Positions 1 through 13,806 of a DNA stretch of 64,000 nucleotides are shown piece after piece. Positions within the stretch are counted from its first letter, which is position 1; every line of letters begins with the position of its first letter. Below the pieces are notes generated by a model. It was not told the origin of the DNA and searched no databases. It saw only the letters and a program-made list of their open reading frames with translations. A program made the position numbers and the translations under genes. The DNA lies in assembly GCA_949126835.1 (NCBI GenBank), contig OX421506.1, forward strand, positions 16,808,447-16,872,446, in the 5' to 3' direction. This DNA comes from Anisus vortex (taxonomy: Eukaryota > Mollusca > Gastropoda > Planorbidae).

Positions 1-111
1 TGTTAAAATTATTAAATTATTTATCCCAAAAAGGCCCTTTTTTTCGAAAATGGTCATAGGGGGAGCGGCCGCTCCCCCTGCTCCCCCCCCCCCCATCTGG
101 CTACGCTACTG
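1..111 (+). mobile_element. right end of a hAT-like non-autonomous element
   Basis: The segment ends in CTGGCTACGCTACTG, the same terminus as the complete element at 5162-7557, and shares its poly-C tract and GC palindrome. The left end lies outside the window. A perfect 20-bp palindrome centred on GCGGCCGC occupies 59-78, about 30 bp inside the terminus. Confidence 0.75.
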
Positions 112-2467
112 TTTTAAGGATCATCTATGTACAGTAAACAAACATGGCCACTCAAAATGTCATTTGTTATTTTATTTTTCATATCGCTACGTATGTTTAC
201 AAAGTTAATTATCACCTAGCCGTTCCAAAGGCTTTGACAATTATTTTTACATAATTGACACAGGCTACCAACTCAATAATAAAAAAATCTGTATCACAAA
301 CCTACAGAATTTAAAATATTTCCTTTAGACCGTTTTAAAATAAATGTTTTTACTTAAAAATAAAGCATTTAAGGTTTATTAATGATTTTTCAATTAGGGT
401 CAATTCAATTAGTTATTGGTCTAAAAAGGAAAGTAAACTAAGTAGTTGTATAAAAAATAACGTTAACGGAAGTAAAAAAAAATGTTAAAGAATTAGATTT
501 AAATAATACAAAAAAACAAACCAACAACCTCCAATTGCAGGATCCTGTTACCAATGTCGTCTTAGCTCAAAGATATATAGGAGTCGACGTCTACCCACTC
601 TTTAACCAATTAGAGGATTAGTTTTCTCTCAACATGAATATAAATGCTGACAAGTTACTGCTAAAACAGAAAACCATACATAACATTTCAAAGCATACAG
701 AGTACCCTTAAAAGTATGTGTATACATATCGGTCTAAGCAATGTCTTATCAAACTAAATTAAAACAAAATCAATATCGCCCTGCACCAGTTTAAGTACGT
801 TTCAAGTATTTTAATATCCGGTTAAGTTTAATGCCAAACTTTACATGCTGGAATCACGTCAATGGAGAAGGGTTGTTTGCTAGCATTCTTTAAATTTATG
901 ATCATTTATTTTTGTTCCTAGATTAGAATATCTTTTTATTGGTTGATATACTTTGGTCTGAATTTAGCGAAACATTATCTCTGCTTGGAGGTACTTTAAG
1001 TTTTTTTATTCGACTTCGGGTTATGTAAATATATGTAATTATAAATAAGTTGATGTGTTTCCTTAATCAATGACACATTCCTAGCATCATTCTTTTAGCT
1101 GGTGCAAAACAGTTATTTGATATAATAAAATATTTCCAACAAAACCATCACATTTTAGTGGATGCACCCATGTTTCTTCACAATTTATACTTGAATGTAA
1201 AAGTGTATTATCAGCCATATAATGTTATACGACGTTTATCATTATCATCAAAAAGATTTGTATAGATTGCTATAGGCGTTTTATAGTTCCATCGTCCACG
1301 AAATATAATGAAGTCGTAGAGAAAATATTGCCTGTCTTTTAGTGGAACAATAATTTGTCCGTGTGACTTTGGCAATGTAAATAACCGACAATAATCGAAG
1401 TTGATTTATTCTGTTAAAATTGAAAAGTTATCTTGATTTAGGGTTTTGCATACAGTTGTTGTAATTGTGGATAACAATGTTTTCGCAAAAGTGAACCAAG
1501 TAGGTATTTTTAAAGAAATATCTGTGGACAAGTATTTTAAACTACCATTCACATGTTTAAATAATTGTATAATTGTTATTAAATACGTTATAGGGGTCAA
1601 ATTTTTTTTTCTTGACCTTTTTTCAAAGTGAATAGCTTTATGTTCACATTATGAAAACTTTTTAAGAATTGTAATAGTGTATCAAATCATTATATATAAT
1701 CGACTTTATGGCCGTTTGTGCATTGAAGAGAAAACATAGAAAATGCCCACCCTCTTCTCTAATCCACGTATCAGGCTAGAACTTCACTTTCTCTGAAACT
1801 CTGTGATTAATAATCCATTAAGAGATCTGGATATTAACACTGACATTGCGAGAAGTGCAATTATATCCGTAAAGAAATAATAACGAAAATGGGTTCCACA
1901 AATCCGCACTATAAAGACAGGCAAGCCTGGATGCGCTAACTTCACGCATCCAAAATAAAACATCCATGTCATTATGACATGCTAAGGTATTTGCAATGTT
2001 CTCATTTAAAACGGACCTGCCGAAATACCCGATGTTTCATGTTTTGCAAGCTAACCTTTAACAATTATTTCGTTGGAACTGCGTAGGTAAAACAAGACTT
2101 ATTTCAATTATTATTTAAAAACTGAATAATTGTGTTGTAAGCATCAGTGGCTTTCTGAGCACGTGTTTATCCATCGAAAAGTACCACAATCGAAGCTTTG
2201 CAAAAGGGCCCTTATTAATATTCGTAACACATGAGGGATAAACTCAAAGCAATAAATTTAAGTTTGTTAATAGGCTATGCATTGTTTATGTTTAGCCAAT
2301 GAATTTAACACCTATTAATAAGTATATGTGTAAATAGCTCAGCTAAACATGACGTGCAGGTGGTTTTAAAAAAAACAACATCGTATCACATGCTAGCGTC
2401 GAGATTTGCTGATTACAAAAATAAAGTTCTTGGTTTATTACTTTCTTCCAACAGAGTGTCATCTAAC
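112..2467. other. intergenic, no feature recognised
   Basis: AT-rich sequence with only short open frames (60 codons or fewer) lacking coding character. I see no exon with paired splice sites, RNA gene or recognisable repeat here. Confidence 0.5.
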
Positions 2468-2735
2468 TTCTTTTTACTTCCTTTATTTTAAGTTGCATTT
2501 TCTGTCTGCAATGGTGCAAAAATTGGCTTCGATTTTTCGACCACTTCCCGTGGTCCGATCGAGCTGAAATTTGGACAGCAGACTTGCCCCGACTAACAAT
2601 ACATCCTATCACATTTTCAGTTAAAACAACTTAATAATACTACACTTATGACAATATTCATTTCTTAAAAGGAAAGTATAAGAGATAAATAAAGGGAGTA
2701 TAATAAAAACTTCGGTTTTTACGGTTTTCTTGTTA
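2468..2735 (+). repeat. interspersed repeat family R1, copy 1
   Basis: About 220 bp closely matches 38020-38235, including the shared words GATTTTTCGACCACTT and CGTGGTCCGATCGAGCTG. A trailing part (TAATAAAAACTTCGG, GGTTTTCTTGTT) matches 38465-38510. Two dispersed copies, one inside a hAT element, mark it as a mobile or mobilised repeat of unknown class. Confidence 0.75.
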
Positions 2736-3942
2736 TCATTGTATACACCATGGGCAAACTGTTTTCTCTTTTATGTGCCCTACATGATTATCTTTGAAAG
2801 TTGCGATGATCTAATACTTAGACCTTGTTTGACTTCCTCGTTACACACACACAATCGTAAATCCTAAATTTCAGATAAGACTAAACTCTATATTAACGTT
2901 CTATAATCTGGTAAGGTCGATACTGTTTCAATAAATGTAGGAGTGTGTATGATAAAATAATCAACATTGTTTGCAATTCGGAATATTTATATCGATGTCA
3001 AAACATTTCATGTAGGAAAAAAACAACAACTCCGAAAACTTATAAGGTAACGTGAAGCACTCATAAGTTCATGTAGAACTTGTATTTTCTCTTACATGAA
3101 AATTGTCTCATAAATATTGTATCGTTTTACCTGCTACTAAAGTTGTATAAACATTTTGCTTGAAGATAACGCCTATGTGTAATGTATATTCTAAATACAT
3201 GAGGGCCATTATTTTTGTATATGGCTATCCTTGTCTTGTTGTTTACTTAAAATGGTTTTAATATTAAAGCGTTTGTTGAATTATATCAACTACTAACCTA
3301 ACTTTGTAAAGTTAAGAAAATGACTGAAAATATTTGTGCACGCAATCTTTAAATTACTTCCAGCACATTTACGATGTACTTTTCTTAAACGTCTATCTAA
3401 AATGGTGTAGGCCTATTAGCCGAACAAAGATTATGTCATTTGCCAGTCACAAAGAAAGAAAAAAACAAGCTAATGTAAAGGCTCATACAGAATATTATCA
3501 CATGAACCTTATATACCATAGTGATATGATGTTGTCAATAGTTAGAAACAAAAGAAAGCTATAGACTATATTGATTATATTATCTAATAACGAACTGTCC
3601 GTAGCAAATCAAAGTTTATATTATGCATATTCTTTATGTATCGGCCTTACAAAGATTTATAAATTATAAGAAATAAAACGTACATTTGCTCTGCATTAGC
3701 CTTCCGAAGACTTAGCCCATTCAATGAACCAGAAAATAAAAAGGGTTTGTAAATACCTTTAAGTATTATTATACTTGTAAAGCAGCGTTAACCAGACTAA
3801 ACATTTTATAAAAATATTTTTTTATTTACTGGTAGCGTAATAAATATCAGGTCGTTCGAAGTCTGGTTAAGTCCATGTATGAATCAATAAAAAGTTGCTT
3901 TCTCACTAGTCCTGTCATAAACAAGCAAGGTGGTAGTTGGTC
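2736..3942. other. intergenic, no feature recognised
   Basis: AT-rich; the 76-codon open frame near 3334 shows no domain and no splice context. Nothing supported. Confidence 0.45.
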
Positions 3943-3992
3943 ATCATCATCATGGGCTCCATAGTCTCGGAAGACGATTAGATTTGCCCTCT
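3943..3992 (-). mobile_element. LINE 3' tail fragment
   Basis: The short stretch (ATCATCATCATGGGCTCCAT, followed by AGTCTCGGAAGACGAT) matches the 3' end of the decayed LINE at 61405-61862, including the trinucleotide tail. Only about 50 bp remain. Confidence 0.5.
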
Positions 3993-4647
3993 TTTTGGTA
4001 GTTGGTACACATAATTATATATATAGAGACACATATAGGAAAACATATATTATAGAATTGCTTCCCTTTCCCCAAAGCATTTATAAACTGAATTTAACCT
4101 AAAAGTGTCTTTAGATAGTTTATGACGGCGATAATACTGCCAAGCTATCTCTCCAGGCCAAAGTATTCATGAAAAAAATATACAACTATATGTTGGATTG
4201 AAAGGATACAAACATGCTTCCTCTTTTCTTTTTAAACAGCACGCTGGCGCTTTTATTTAAGCCAGTCGTCATCAGTATTTCACTTAGCTTATAATATCGG
4301 CTTCATTAATAAAATATTCCCTTTCAACCCTCTTTCACAAACAGACAGTGCCAGTATGTATACATATACCTGATCAATTCTAAAAGTATGTATTAAAAAA
4401 CTACCGACTTTAACGTGACAAGTTTGGAAGATAATTATAACTCCATATTTTACTTTATATTGACGTTTAGGATTTAATAATGTGATTTAAACAACACAAT
4501 GAGCTATTTACATTAGGCTATTTAATTCGGATGTGTATAGTTACTGTAATGTGAATTGGCGATTTTGATTTTTTTCCTAGATGAATACATATATCTTTGT
4601 TATATCTACCCAATTAAAAAAAAGATTTGCAAAACATTCACAAGAAT

Positions 4648-4835
4648 AGGGGTCGGCAACCTACGGCACGCGTGCCAGACTTGGCACGCCGAGACATTTT
4701 CATTGGCACGCGAAAGACGCTAAAAAAAAAAGCAATTCAATTATTTTCTAAGAGAAATTCAATGCCAGTGCAGGTACATTTTAAGCTTTTTAACACGCTG
4801 AATGATTCAGAAATGCAAAAAAAAATTATTTGTTT
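4648..4835 (+). mobile_element. hAT-like element, deleted copy (GGGGTCGGCAACC family)
   Basis: Starts with AGGGGTCGGCAACCT, then 'cacgcgtgcc' and 'ttggcacgc' repeats as in the complete copy at 6031-7290. A piece resembling the other end (CACGCTGAATGATTCAGAAAT) lies near 4794. The right terminal inverted repeat is missing. It ends about 50 bp before exon 1 of gene A. Confidence 0.65.
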
Positions 4836-4881
4836 CTGCTTTATTTTTTGTTACGTTTGTTTGTACATATTTTTTTTATAG

Positions 4882-4980
4882 ATGATAACATTTCAAGAGT
4901 TAAAGCTAATAACTTCAAAATTAGAAATTATAGAAGAAATGAAGGAACCATTGCAAAGCCTTCTCGTTGACGTTGAGGCA
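4882..4980 (+). CDS. gene A exon 1
   Basis: Acceptor TTTTTATAG, donor GTAAGT; 33 codons, ends in phase 0. Starts MITFQEL and contains EEMKEPL, matching gene B EELKEPL. Confidence 0.8.
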
Positions 4981-7900
4981 GTAAGTATAACGGTCTTACT
5001 AACAAGATACGATGTTATTATGTGTGTATAGTATTTAATAGTAATTTCTTTTTTATATTCGATATTGTCTTGATAGTTCATTAGAGTTGTTTATTTACAT
5101 TTGATTTTAGCGCAGAGAGTATATGTGTTAATTGAAAGATGGCTATTTATTATGACGTAATCAGTGGCGTAGCCAGGTTTTGACGCTAGGGGGAGCGAAC
5201 TTGTAGGTAAAAGGCCCCACTTTTAGAAAATTTTCCACATTAATAGAAGAACTAAGAATTCGTACGTATCAAGTGTTATGAGAAAACCCTGTGCCACAGG
5301 ATACACACACTGTATAAAGTGCAGTATTTTTTTTAACCATTCACGATTTTTACTAGCAACTATGGGAATGATAGAAATTTATGCAAAATTGATTGCATCT
5401 ACTGCTCATTTTCGGGATGAGTATCTAGTGTCGAAAAAATATTTAGAGAATCAATGCGAATGCTTCTATAGGACTGAATTATTCTTCGTTTTAATTTTTA
5501 AATACGAGATAAATCGCCAATATAGACATTTTTAAAGAGATTTAAAAAAAAAACACTTTTATTTACTGTATCTATGTGTCAGTTACAAAATATGATACGT
5601 TATAGGAACGCTCTATTCTTTTCTAATTTTTTCCTCTCAGCTATTAAATTACCATGCCCGACGGTTATATCCTTAACAAACGGAATTTCTTTAAAACAAG
5701 TTATTTCTCTTCTTTCTTTTAAATTCTGTGGGTATCTTTTTTTTTTTTTGCGAAGTTCATGTAACCAAGTTTTCGATTACTACACGTATACGGCCGAGAA
5801 GGAGAAAGCCAGCGCGCTTTAAGTCACATTATTACTTTTCGGTGAGTACACCAGACTTGAACCCCATCTTTTTTTTGGAGAATGTGAGCGAGCGTACTCT
5901 TTTGGGGCTCGGAGAACTAACTCTGCTGTATCCACGCACCACTTAAACATCAGCGTAAAAGTTAGGCACAAACGGTTGGCCGTTCCTATACACTCTAAGT
6001 TTCCGCTTATGACCTGGTATCCACTAGAAAAGGGGTCGGCAACCTAAGACACGCGTGCCAAACTTGGCACGCAGAGCGATTTTCCATGGCACGCGAGAGA
6101 CCTCCAAGAGGTGTTTTATTATTGATGAAAACTAAAGCAACTATATTTTTCAGTAAGATTTAAATTGAGTGAAATCAATTTCACAACATTTAACTATATG
6201 TACTTCCCTTTACAAAGGCATATATTAAGATAGATTATTGGTCTTTTTGAGAAGCACACCAAAGCACTCAAAGTGGAGTTTCAAGACTTTCAAATATATT
6301 TTTTCATTCTTAATCAAGCATAACTGGATTAATCTTACTACGACCTTCTTAGATATAGATACTTTTTTTTATTAAGTATAGGGATATTGGCGATTTGAAA
6401 AACGTAGCCAGTTGAATTTTAAACCCTTAATGAAATAGTCATCGAAATGTGCCAAATTGTTTAAGAAATAAACTGATCGAGGTTAAATGGACAAATAATT
6501 AATGGAGGAAATGTATATTACAACTATTTAACGTAAATTAATTTTATACTCCTAATAATTAAATCTTGTAATGAATACCACAACGATAGTTTATGTAAAT
6601 AAATAATAATTAGTCAGTAATATTATTTGTTATATTACAAAACATTACTTGTTTGGCATCACTATTGAATCAAATTTAGAATCTTTATTTTAATTAAAGG
6701 GAGATATTTTGCTTTGCTTTTTTTATTTTTTTAAATTTTTATTTTGTAAAAGACTTTATGGTCTACAAATTATAACTCTATAATGACCAAACTGTGAAAA
6801 AGTAGTTGAAAATTTAATAAATATTATATGATTAATATAATATATGAACATTTTTTTGAACATTACATTACCTACCCAGTTTGTATGATAACTTTGTATC
6901 AATGCCTCTTAACGTTTTCGACATGAGTATATTTTGTCAATAAATTAAAGAACATCTCAGTTGAACTGAGAACAAAATATTATAAAAAATTTAAATAAAT
7001 AGTATCAGTTGATAGATATGCTTTTTGACAACCAAATGATAACCTTTACAAAATAGTTACCATAAATGTGAAAGTTTGTTAATATAATTTTGTATTTGGT
7101 ATAAAAAGTAATAAAAAGGTTTTCTCTATAGAGTTCTTTTGCTTTTAGCCTTTGTCTAGCTACGGATTTAAATTACTTGTCTGATAAGAAAAAAAGTATA
7201 ATAGAGCAGGTTGACTTTTAGGCTGTAGGCACGCTGAATAATTTAGAAATTCTAGCTTGTCACATCATTAGCAAAAGGTTGCCGACCCCTGCTAGAGTGT
7301 GACCTTTACTTCGTATCAAATTAAATTAAACTAAAAATAACTAGATCTAACAAGGTTCATTAATCATATTGTAACAAATTAAATTGTTGAAATGCAATTA
7401 AAAAAAAAAAATATATTACAAACAGTATAAATTGTGCTACATGGCTTGTTAAAATTATTAAATAATTTTTTTTCCGAAAAGGCCCTCTTTTTCGTAAATG
7501 GTCGTAGAGGGAGCGGCCGCTCCCCCTGCTCCCCCCCCCCCTCTGGCTACGCTACTGGACGTAATACACCAATATGCTGTTTGGTAGTCTCTACAAGCTA
7601 CAAGTTTCTAGTACCCCTTTTTTTTTAAATTCTAAAAGCTTCGGGAAAATCCTTTTCTAGTACTAAGCACCAAATTATATATAAACGTATTAGTGTGGTT
7701 TGTGTTGTTGTTGATTTCTGCATAGCTACAAGTGAAGTTGAATGTTTATATTGTACATACGTTCAAGCATTAAATTCAACATTTGAAAATACATCGAGTG
7801 GCTTGAGTTGTTTGTATTGTAATGAACAAGAACATAGACAACAGAGAATCCGTGGAATTGTAACAATGTATTTCCATCCTTTTTTTTTTGGTCCGTAAAA

Positions 7901-10900
7901 TTTAAAATGAAACAAAACAAATAAATGTATCATTAGATGTGTATAAAGCCCTTAGTATTACTATTATTACTTTCTTAGTTTCTATTGTAGAGGTAAACGA
8001 TAAACATCCCATGCTTGTATGATTTCGAGAAAAGCTTGTTTGTCGCAGATAAATGCACCTCACTTCATTCAGGGTATTGTATGTGTGTGTATATAATTGG
8101 CAGTGCGAAATGAATGACGGGAAAGAAGGTAGATAAATATAGGCCCAATGTGATAATTACGGGTATACTAACACTCAAAATCTGCCCACGACCTTCTTAT
8201 TCCGACTTTGGCCGATCGCCCCTGGCCAATTCGCACACTGGCTGGTCAAGTCCGAAACAAGACAAGATCGGGCATTGGCCGGTCAAATGTGAGATGGAAT
8301 TAGCCACTTCGCGATTTGGCCGGCCAGATCGCGAATTGGCCGACTTCGGGCTTTGGCCGTAACAGAAACAAGGAGAGCAAGTATAAACAAATTAGTTATA
8401 CGGAGATTTAACCTCAGTGGCCATACTGGTCGTCAGGTTGTTGTTTACATTTCATTAGTACGGTTGACCTAGTTTCTTCAGACAAACCCATTCCTTCTCT
8501 GATGCCAGAACCTACTCGGTGGGAAATGATATTTTGTCATTTATTACTACTTTTAGACTAAGTAATTGTCTTGTTAGTTTAGGTTACATTTTTCCCGCCA
8601 ATGGACTTGTTGGTAGTAACTTTTTTTTGAGGATGTTCTTAACTATTGGCACTTTTCTGAGTAAAAAGACATAGGCCTAGGTCTATCTTATATATTACAA
8701 ACGCTTCTACTATAAACCAAGATTATTGCATCCTACGCTCATCCATTGTCCGAGTCTTGTCTTACATCTTTATTAATTTTTGCAATGATTTTAAGTTTTA
8801 CTGGTTTTCCTGGTTTGTCCAGGCAACCCATTTGTTAACCCAGCTAGGTCTTTTTGTAAGATTGCAGTATCTTTGTATGTCCTTCGTAAAGAAGATTACT
8901 GTGTTTTTAATGCGTGTTAAGTTCGAGAATTCGGTTCATCTGTAGAGCGCATTCGGATATAGTCGACTATTCTTGGAGCTTGCTATATAAGTTTACAGAC
9001 GTTCCTTTTAGATAGAAGATTATTACGTGCACTAGGCCCAAAAACTCCTGCAGGGCGACGGGGATCCGTCGGTAGCAGGGATAGAACCCGCGACCTGTCA
9101 GTTGGTTTTTGGTTGACAGTCCGGTGAACTAACCGCTTCATACATACAATAGATATATATGCATAATAAATGTAGAGCCTATGTAGGCCTATGGGCTTAT
9201 ATTTATATTAATTCTGTCTAAGAAGTGATTCTTTCGCCGAATATTTTTACAGACGCATTTTCTATGCAAAACATTAATTTTTTTTTATTTTTTTTTAGCC
9301 ACTTTTAAAATGACTTGTCAACGTTATTATATAGCCTAATAGCTGGGAGTGATAACAGCCATAACAGTGCGGTTAGATAAAGATGACAGTCCAACTGTGC
9401 TATAATTGTTACAAATAGTAACCTTAACCAGACATGATGTAAATATAACAAAATGTCTAAAATAGACGACAACGATTACCCAGCCCACGACTGTTCAAAC
9501 CAACAGAGGTATGTCTGGGGTTTTAAAGATCAAACATTTGGGCTTGTACTGCACTTCATTCAAGTGTAATGCCCCAAAAGCTCCGGTAGCTCCGGTGGCA
9601 CAATCGGTTAGCGCGCCGTACTTATAGACAGTACCTTTCCCATGAGGCTCATGGGATAAGTTATGCGGAGGTTGTGAGTTCGATTATCACCCGGAGCAAT
9701 TTTTTTAATGGGTTTTAAATTTTTTTATTTTAACGCAATAACTTAGAAAGAAACTGGTAACAATAATACAACAATAGCAATATTATTCTTTAGTTGTTAC
9801 AGAAAGGAATGTCATGGATTAGGGATGTACAAAACTGCACATACGACGATGTGAAGCAAGTGCTGGATACTGAAATTGACGCATTCATAAAAAAATGCTT
9901 CACAATAGCAAGTACTATATTCAATAGATATTTTTTTATCTGTTTATCTTTGCTAAAATTTCTTAATTATTCATAGACCGCTATTTAAAGACATCTAAAT
10001 GAGAGAATGCGATATTTGTTTTGATTTCTTTTCTTTTGTGTGTGTGTGTGTTTTTCTCTCACAAAATTATAATAACTGCAACAAGAGTCTAGATCTATAT
10101 ACCCTAACAATGTAACAATGGCAGATGGAATTATCTGTCACGTAGATAATCTGTGCGCAAAGGGCAAAGGAACCTTAATCGTTGTAAGAATCTTGCCACC
10201 AACATTGTTTTATGAAAAAACAAATTTCCATCAAAATAGGAAAGAACAAATCCTTAATTTCAAGACTTTACCAAACTATAAACTCACCAATAAAAACAAA
10301 AACAACAAGTGTACCTGGGTGGCATGGAGGCCGAGGATCTGGGTTCGAATCCTGGTGAGGGCTAGGATTTTTTTTTCCTGGGACTTGAGTCTTCCCAGCT
10401 CTGATGGGTACCTGACATTAGGTGGCTGGGCATTGTGCTGGCCACACATCCCATTGAATGTCGGGGTCACATAAACCGGTGAACGCTACTTCACCGTCCC
10501 TTTGACCACCTTGGTCCGAAGGATACTTTACTTCAGTGTACCAGGTCTGAGTGTTTAGCCCTCTATATGGTAGTGAGACCTAGACAAACTTTGTATAGTA
10601 GGCTATAAACGAAGCTAATGAGATTTCACTGGAGCTTTTTGTAAAGAAAACTTTTCGTTCATGCATGCGCTGCAGATATGTGCGAAAGAGACATGTACAA
10701 TGAGATCCCAACACAGAAAGGTTAACGTTGAATGGCCTACTTAAAATATAATACGCCATCGTCTTCTAACGATGGACGGACACCATATACACAGCACTAT
10801 TTAAATATAATAATATAAAGATGATATTCATAAACACATAACATACAAATTAAGATGTGGAAACTTTAGTTACAAAAATCAACCTTTTAACCAGTATGAA

Positions 10901-12585
10901 TTACCCATTGAAACAATAAACTTTTTATCCTACTTCTTGTCAATATTATTGTTCTAAAATCTACTTATTATAATATACACTTATGTATATGTTTTAAAAA
11001 ACAATCAATGTTTTCATTTGCCTAATTTGATGAAATAACATTCTCATGTTATAGTGTATGTAAAAGGAGAAAATAGATTAACCCTTCCTGAACAGACCTA
11101 CTTCTATCTATGCTGCCTTCAGTTCCGCTTTATACGCGCCCGGGACTGTAAGGGTTAAATATAATATGCTCTCTGGGCAGCCATAACATTACGATACTTT
11201 TAATACTGGTTTAAATATCATTTACAAGGTGAGACGATTTCCTATTGTATTGAGATCATATCTTTATAGGTAAGAGCCAATTGAAACTTGAAAAGGAACA
11301 AGTAAACCCAACAACCGGTTTTCCTTCTGTAGAAATAACCAGTGCTGTTCGTGAAGGTAAGAATTAAACTCAAAGGTTTTGAATATTGTAAAGCCAATTT
11401 TAGAAAAAAAGTTATTCAATAATTAATTTCTTATAAATTTAAATGGAGTAAGTTAATATTTATTGAAAATTGTTTCAAATGCTATGTATTACATACTATA
11501 ATTTCCCACTGCTAAATTGCGTTATAACAGATGAAGGGTGCATTCGGGACGTTTTTGTACAAACTGAAGAATGTCCTACCAATGCCACATCAGACTTAGA
11601 ACTGATAGAAACTATACAACAAAAAATTGAAGATCAAGAGCGACTACTCGAACATATAGCCGACCTAGAGCTACAAAATAACGAGCGATTTGAAAATGTT
11701 TGGCAAGAACTACAATCAGCCAGTGAATTTATGTCTAATCTAAACACCCAAATGGAGAATATGGCCGCAGAGCTAAAAATCACAGAACAAAACCAAAGAA
11801 TAATGGAAGAACAGGTAAAATATAATGATATTATAAAACATAAATTTCGTCATCAAATTATAAATTTGCTTTATGATTGTTCTGTTATCAATTGAAAAGA
11901 AAATTGATTTTTAAACAAAATTGTGTACAACAATGTATAGAAGAATATTCTCTTAACATTGAAATTTAGATTCAGGAACAGTCCCAGAAACTCGTTAAAT
12001 ACTCAGAAGAAAACAATTCACAAGGTAGGTTTTAAAGTTGTGAACCAAAGCTAAATTATAACAAAATAACATTATTTTATAAGATAGATTAAAATATTGG
12101 AAACATATAGGCCTACATTTAAACGTGTAATTTTTATATCTATATATTATGCAGAAAAAGTGCATGAAAATATTGAGAATCTAAAAGAGGAAGTGAAAAA
12201 ATTGACAGATAAATTAGGTTTGTTCTCTTATGCTTATTTTTTTTTTTCATTTTTTTACACGTCTACAATTTTACATTAAACGTAATCATAATATTAGATC
12301 CAGCATACTATTAATTATTATACCGTTTAATCATATCTCATAATTGCTTCAATATAATTCTATAAAAAAATACATTAATTTAGAAGCCATTTAAAGAATA
12401 TAAAGAATTTCATTTCGGGGTCTGTTTTAGGTTATGCATCTCTAAAACGTTTCAGGATATAGTTTTTCTTTACATATATAATATTATTTTTCATCTAGAT
12501 ATAGTCTAGTTATAAGGAAATTATTTTATCATTCGTTAAAGTTATAGAATTCATGAAAATGTTCTCTTTAAGCTTAGTGTTGTTG

Positions 12586-12676
<91 letters not shown>

Positions 12677-13772
12677 CCTATATATATAATTTACATGCGT
12701 TTATGCTATGCATTAGCTTTTCGAAGTTTTAGCTTGTTATCAAACATATATTTCAAAAGGAAGCTTATTTTAATCAGTTTTTAAAACGAAAATATCACAC
12801 AAGTCAAAACACACATATCGAAATTATTTTATGAAGAGGGGAATGCATGAAGAAAATCAAAGTTATGTAAGGGTGTATGGTGTGATATAGAAAGTAATAA
12901 ATTAGAAAAATGTAATAGTCAAATGTGTTTAGCGTAACCAGGAAGGGAGAGGATGACGTGAACATGTTTTAAAAATACAAAAGATAAGATTACTTGGGAA
13001 TAGTCAGTTGTTATGCGATCTTTCTGTGGTACGGATGCGATTGGTCTTAAGCTGAGGTCTGGTTGACTCATATGAATAAATCAGATATTGGCTCTGAGAG
13101 GATTGTCGTTCCTTTATAACATTGGAGTTCGACGTTGATACTTCGTTGAAGTTTGTTTAAGCATTTGAAAGAACCCTGTCGGACTATAAATACATACATA
13201 CATTCAATGCATACATACATACATACTTACATTCATTCACTGCATTCATGCGTACATACTTTCATACATACATCGCATACATGCGTACATACTTTCATAC
13301 ATACATAAATAAATACATTCAATGAATAAATACATACATATATATAGTCAATGCATAAATACGTACATACGTACATATAGTGGCGTTTTTAGGCATGTTC
13401 CACATGTTCCTAAAGAAATGGGGCCCCTACACAAATAGGGGCCCCCACACATTCCAAAAATATTTTTTTTAGTCTTTTCTTTCGGCAATTAGAATAGTTG
13501 TTAACCCTTACAGTCCCAGGCGCGTATATAGCGGAACTGAAGGCAGCATAGATAGAAGTAGGTCGGTACGGGAAGGGTTAAAATGTATGGCCATCAGAGG
13601 TTACAGGCTGCAGAAACATATGAGAGACAGAGTGGGTTACTGGTTATCATTCAGTATCAGCAACACCGTACACAAGATAACACAGCAATGTCGGAAAGCA
13701 ACTGTAGCGAGGCTACGAGAGGCCCCCACAAATTTAGGAACAGGGCCTCACATACCTAAATACGGCCCTGCG

Positions 13773-13806
<34 letters not shown>

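Noticed and set aside
8114..8362. 82-codon open frame
   Set aside because: Coincides with the GGCC-rich repeat, which is also present in reverse elsewhere without that frame.
10118..10474. 118-codon open frame starting MADGIICHV
   Set aside because: Its second half runs through a SINE. The first half has a weak donor-like GTAAGA, but no counterpart in gene B and no phase fit between exons 2 and 3.
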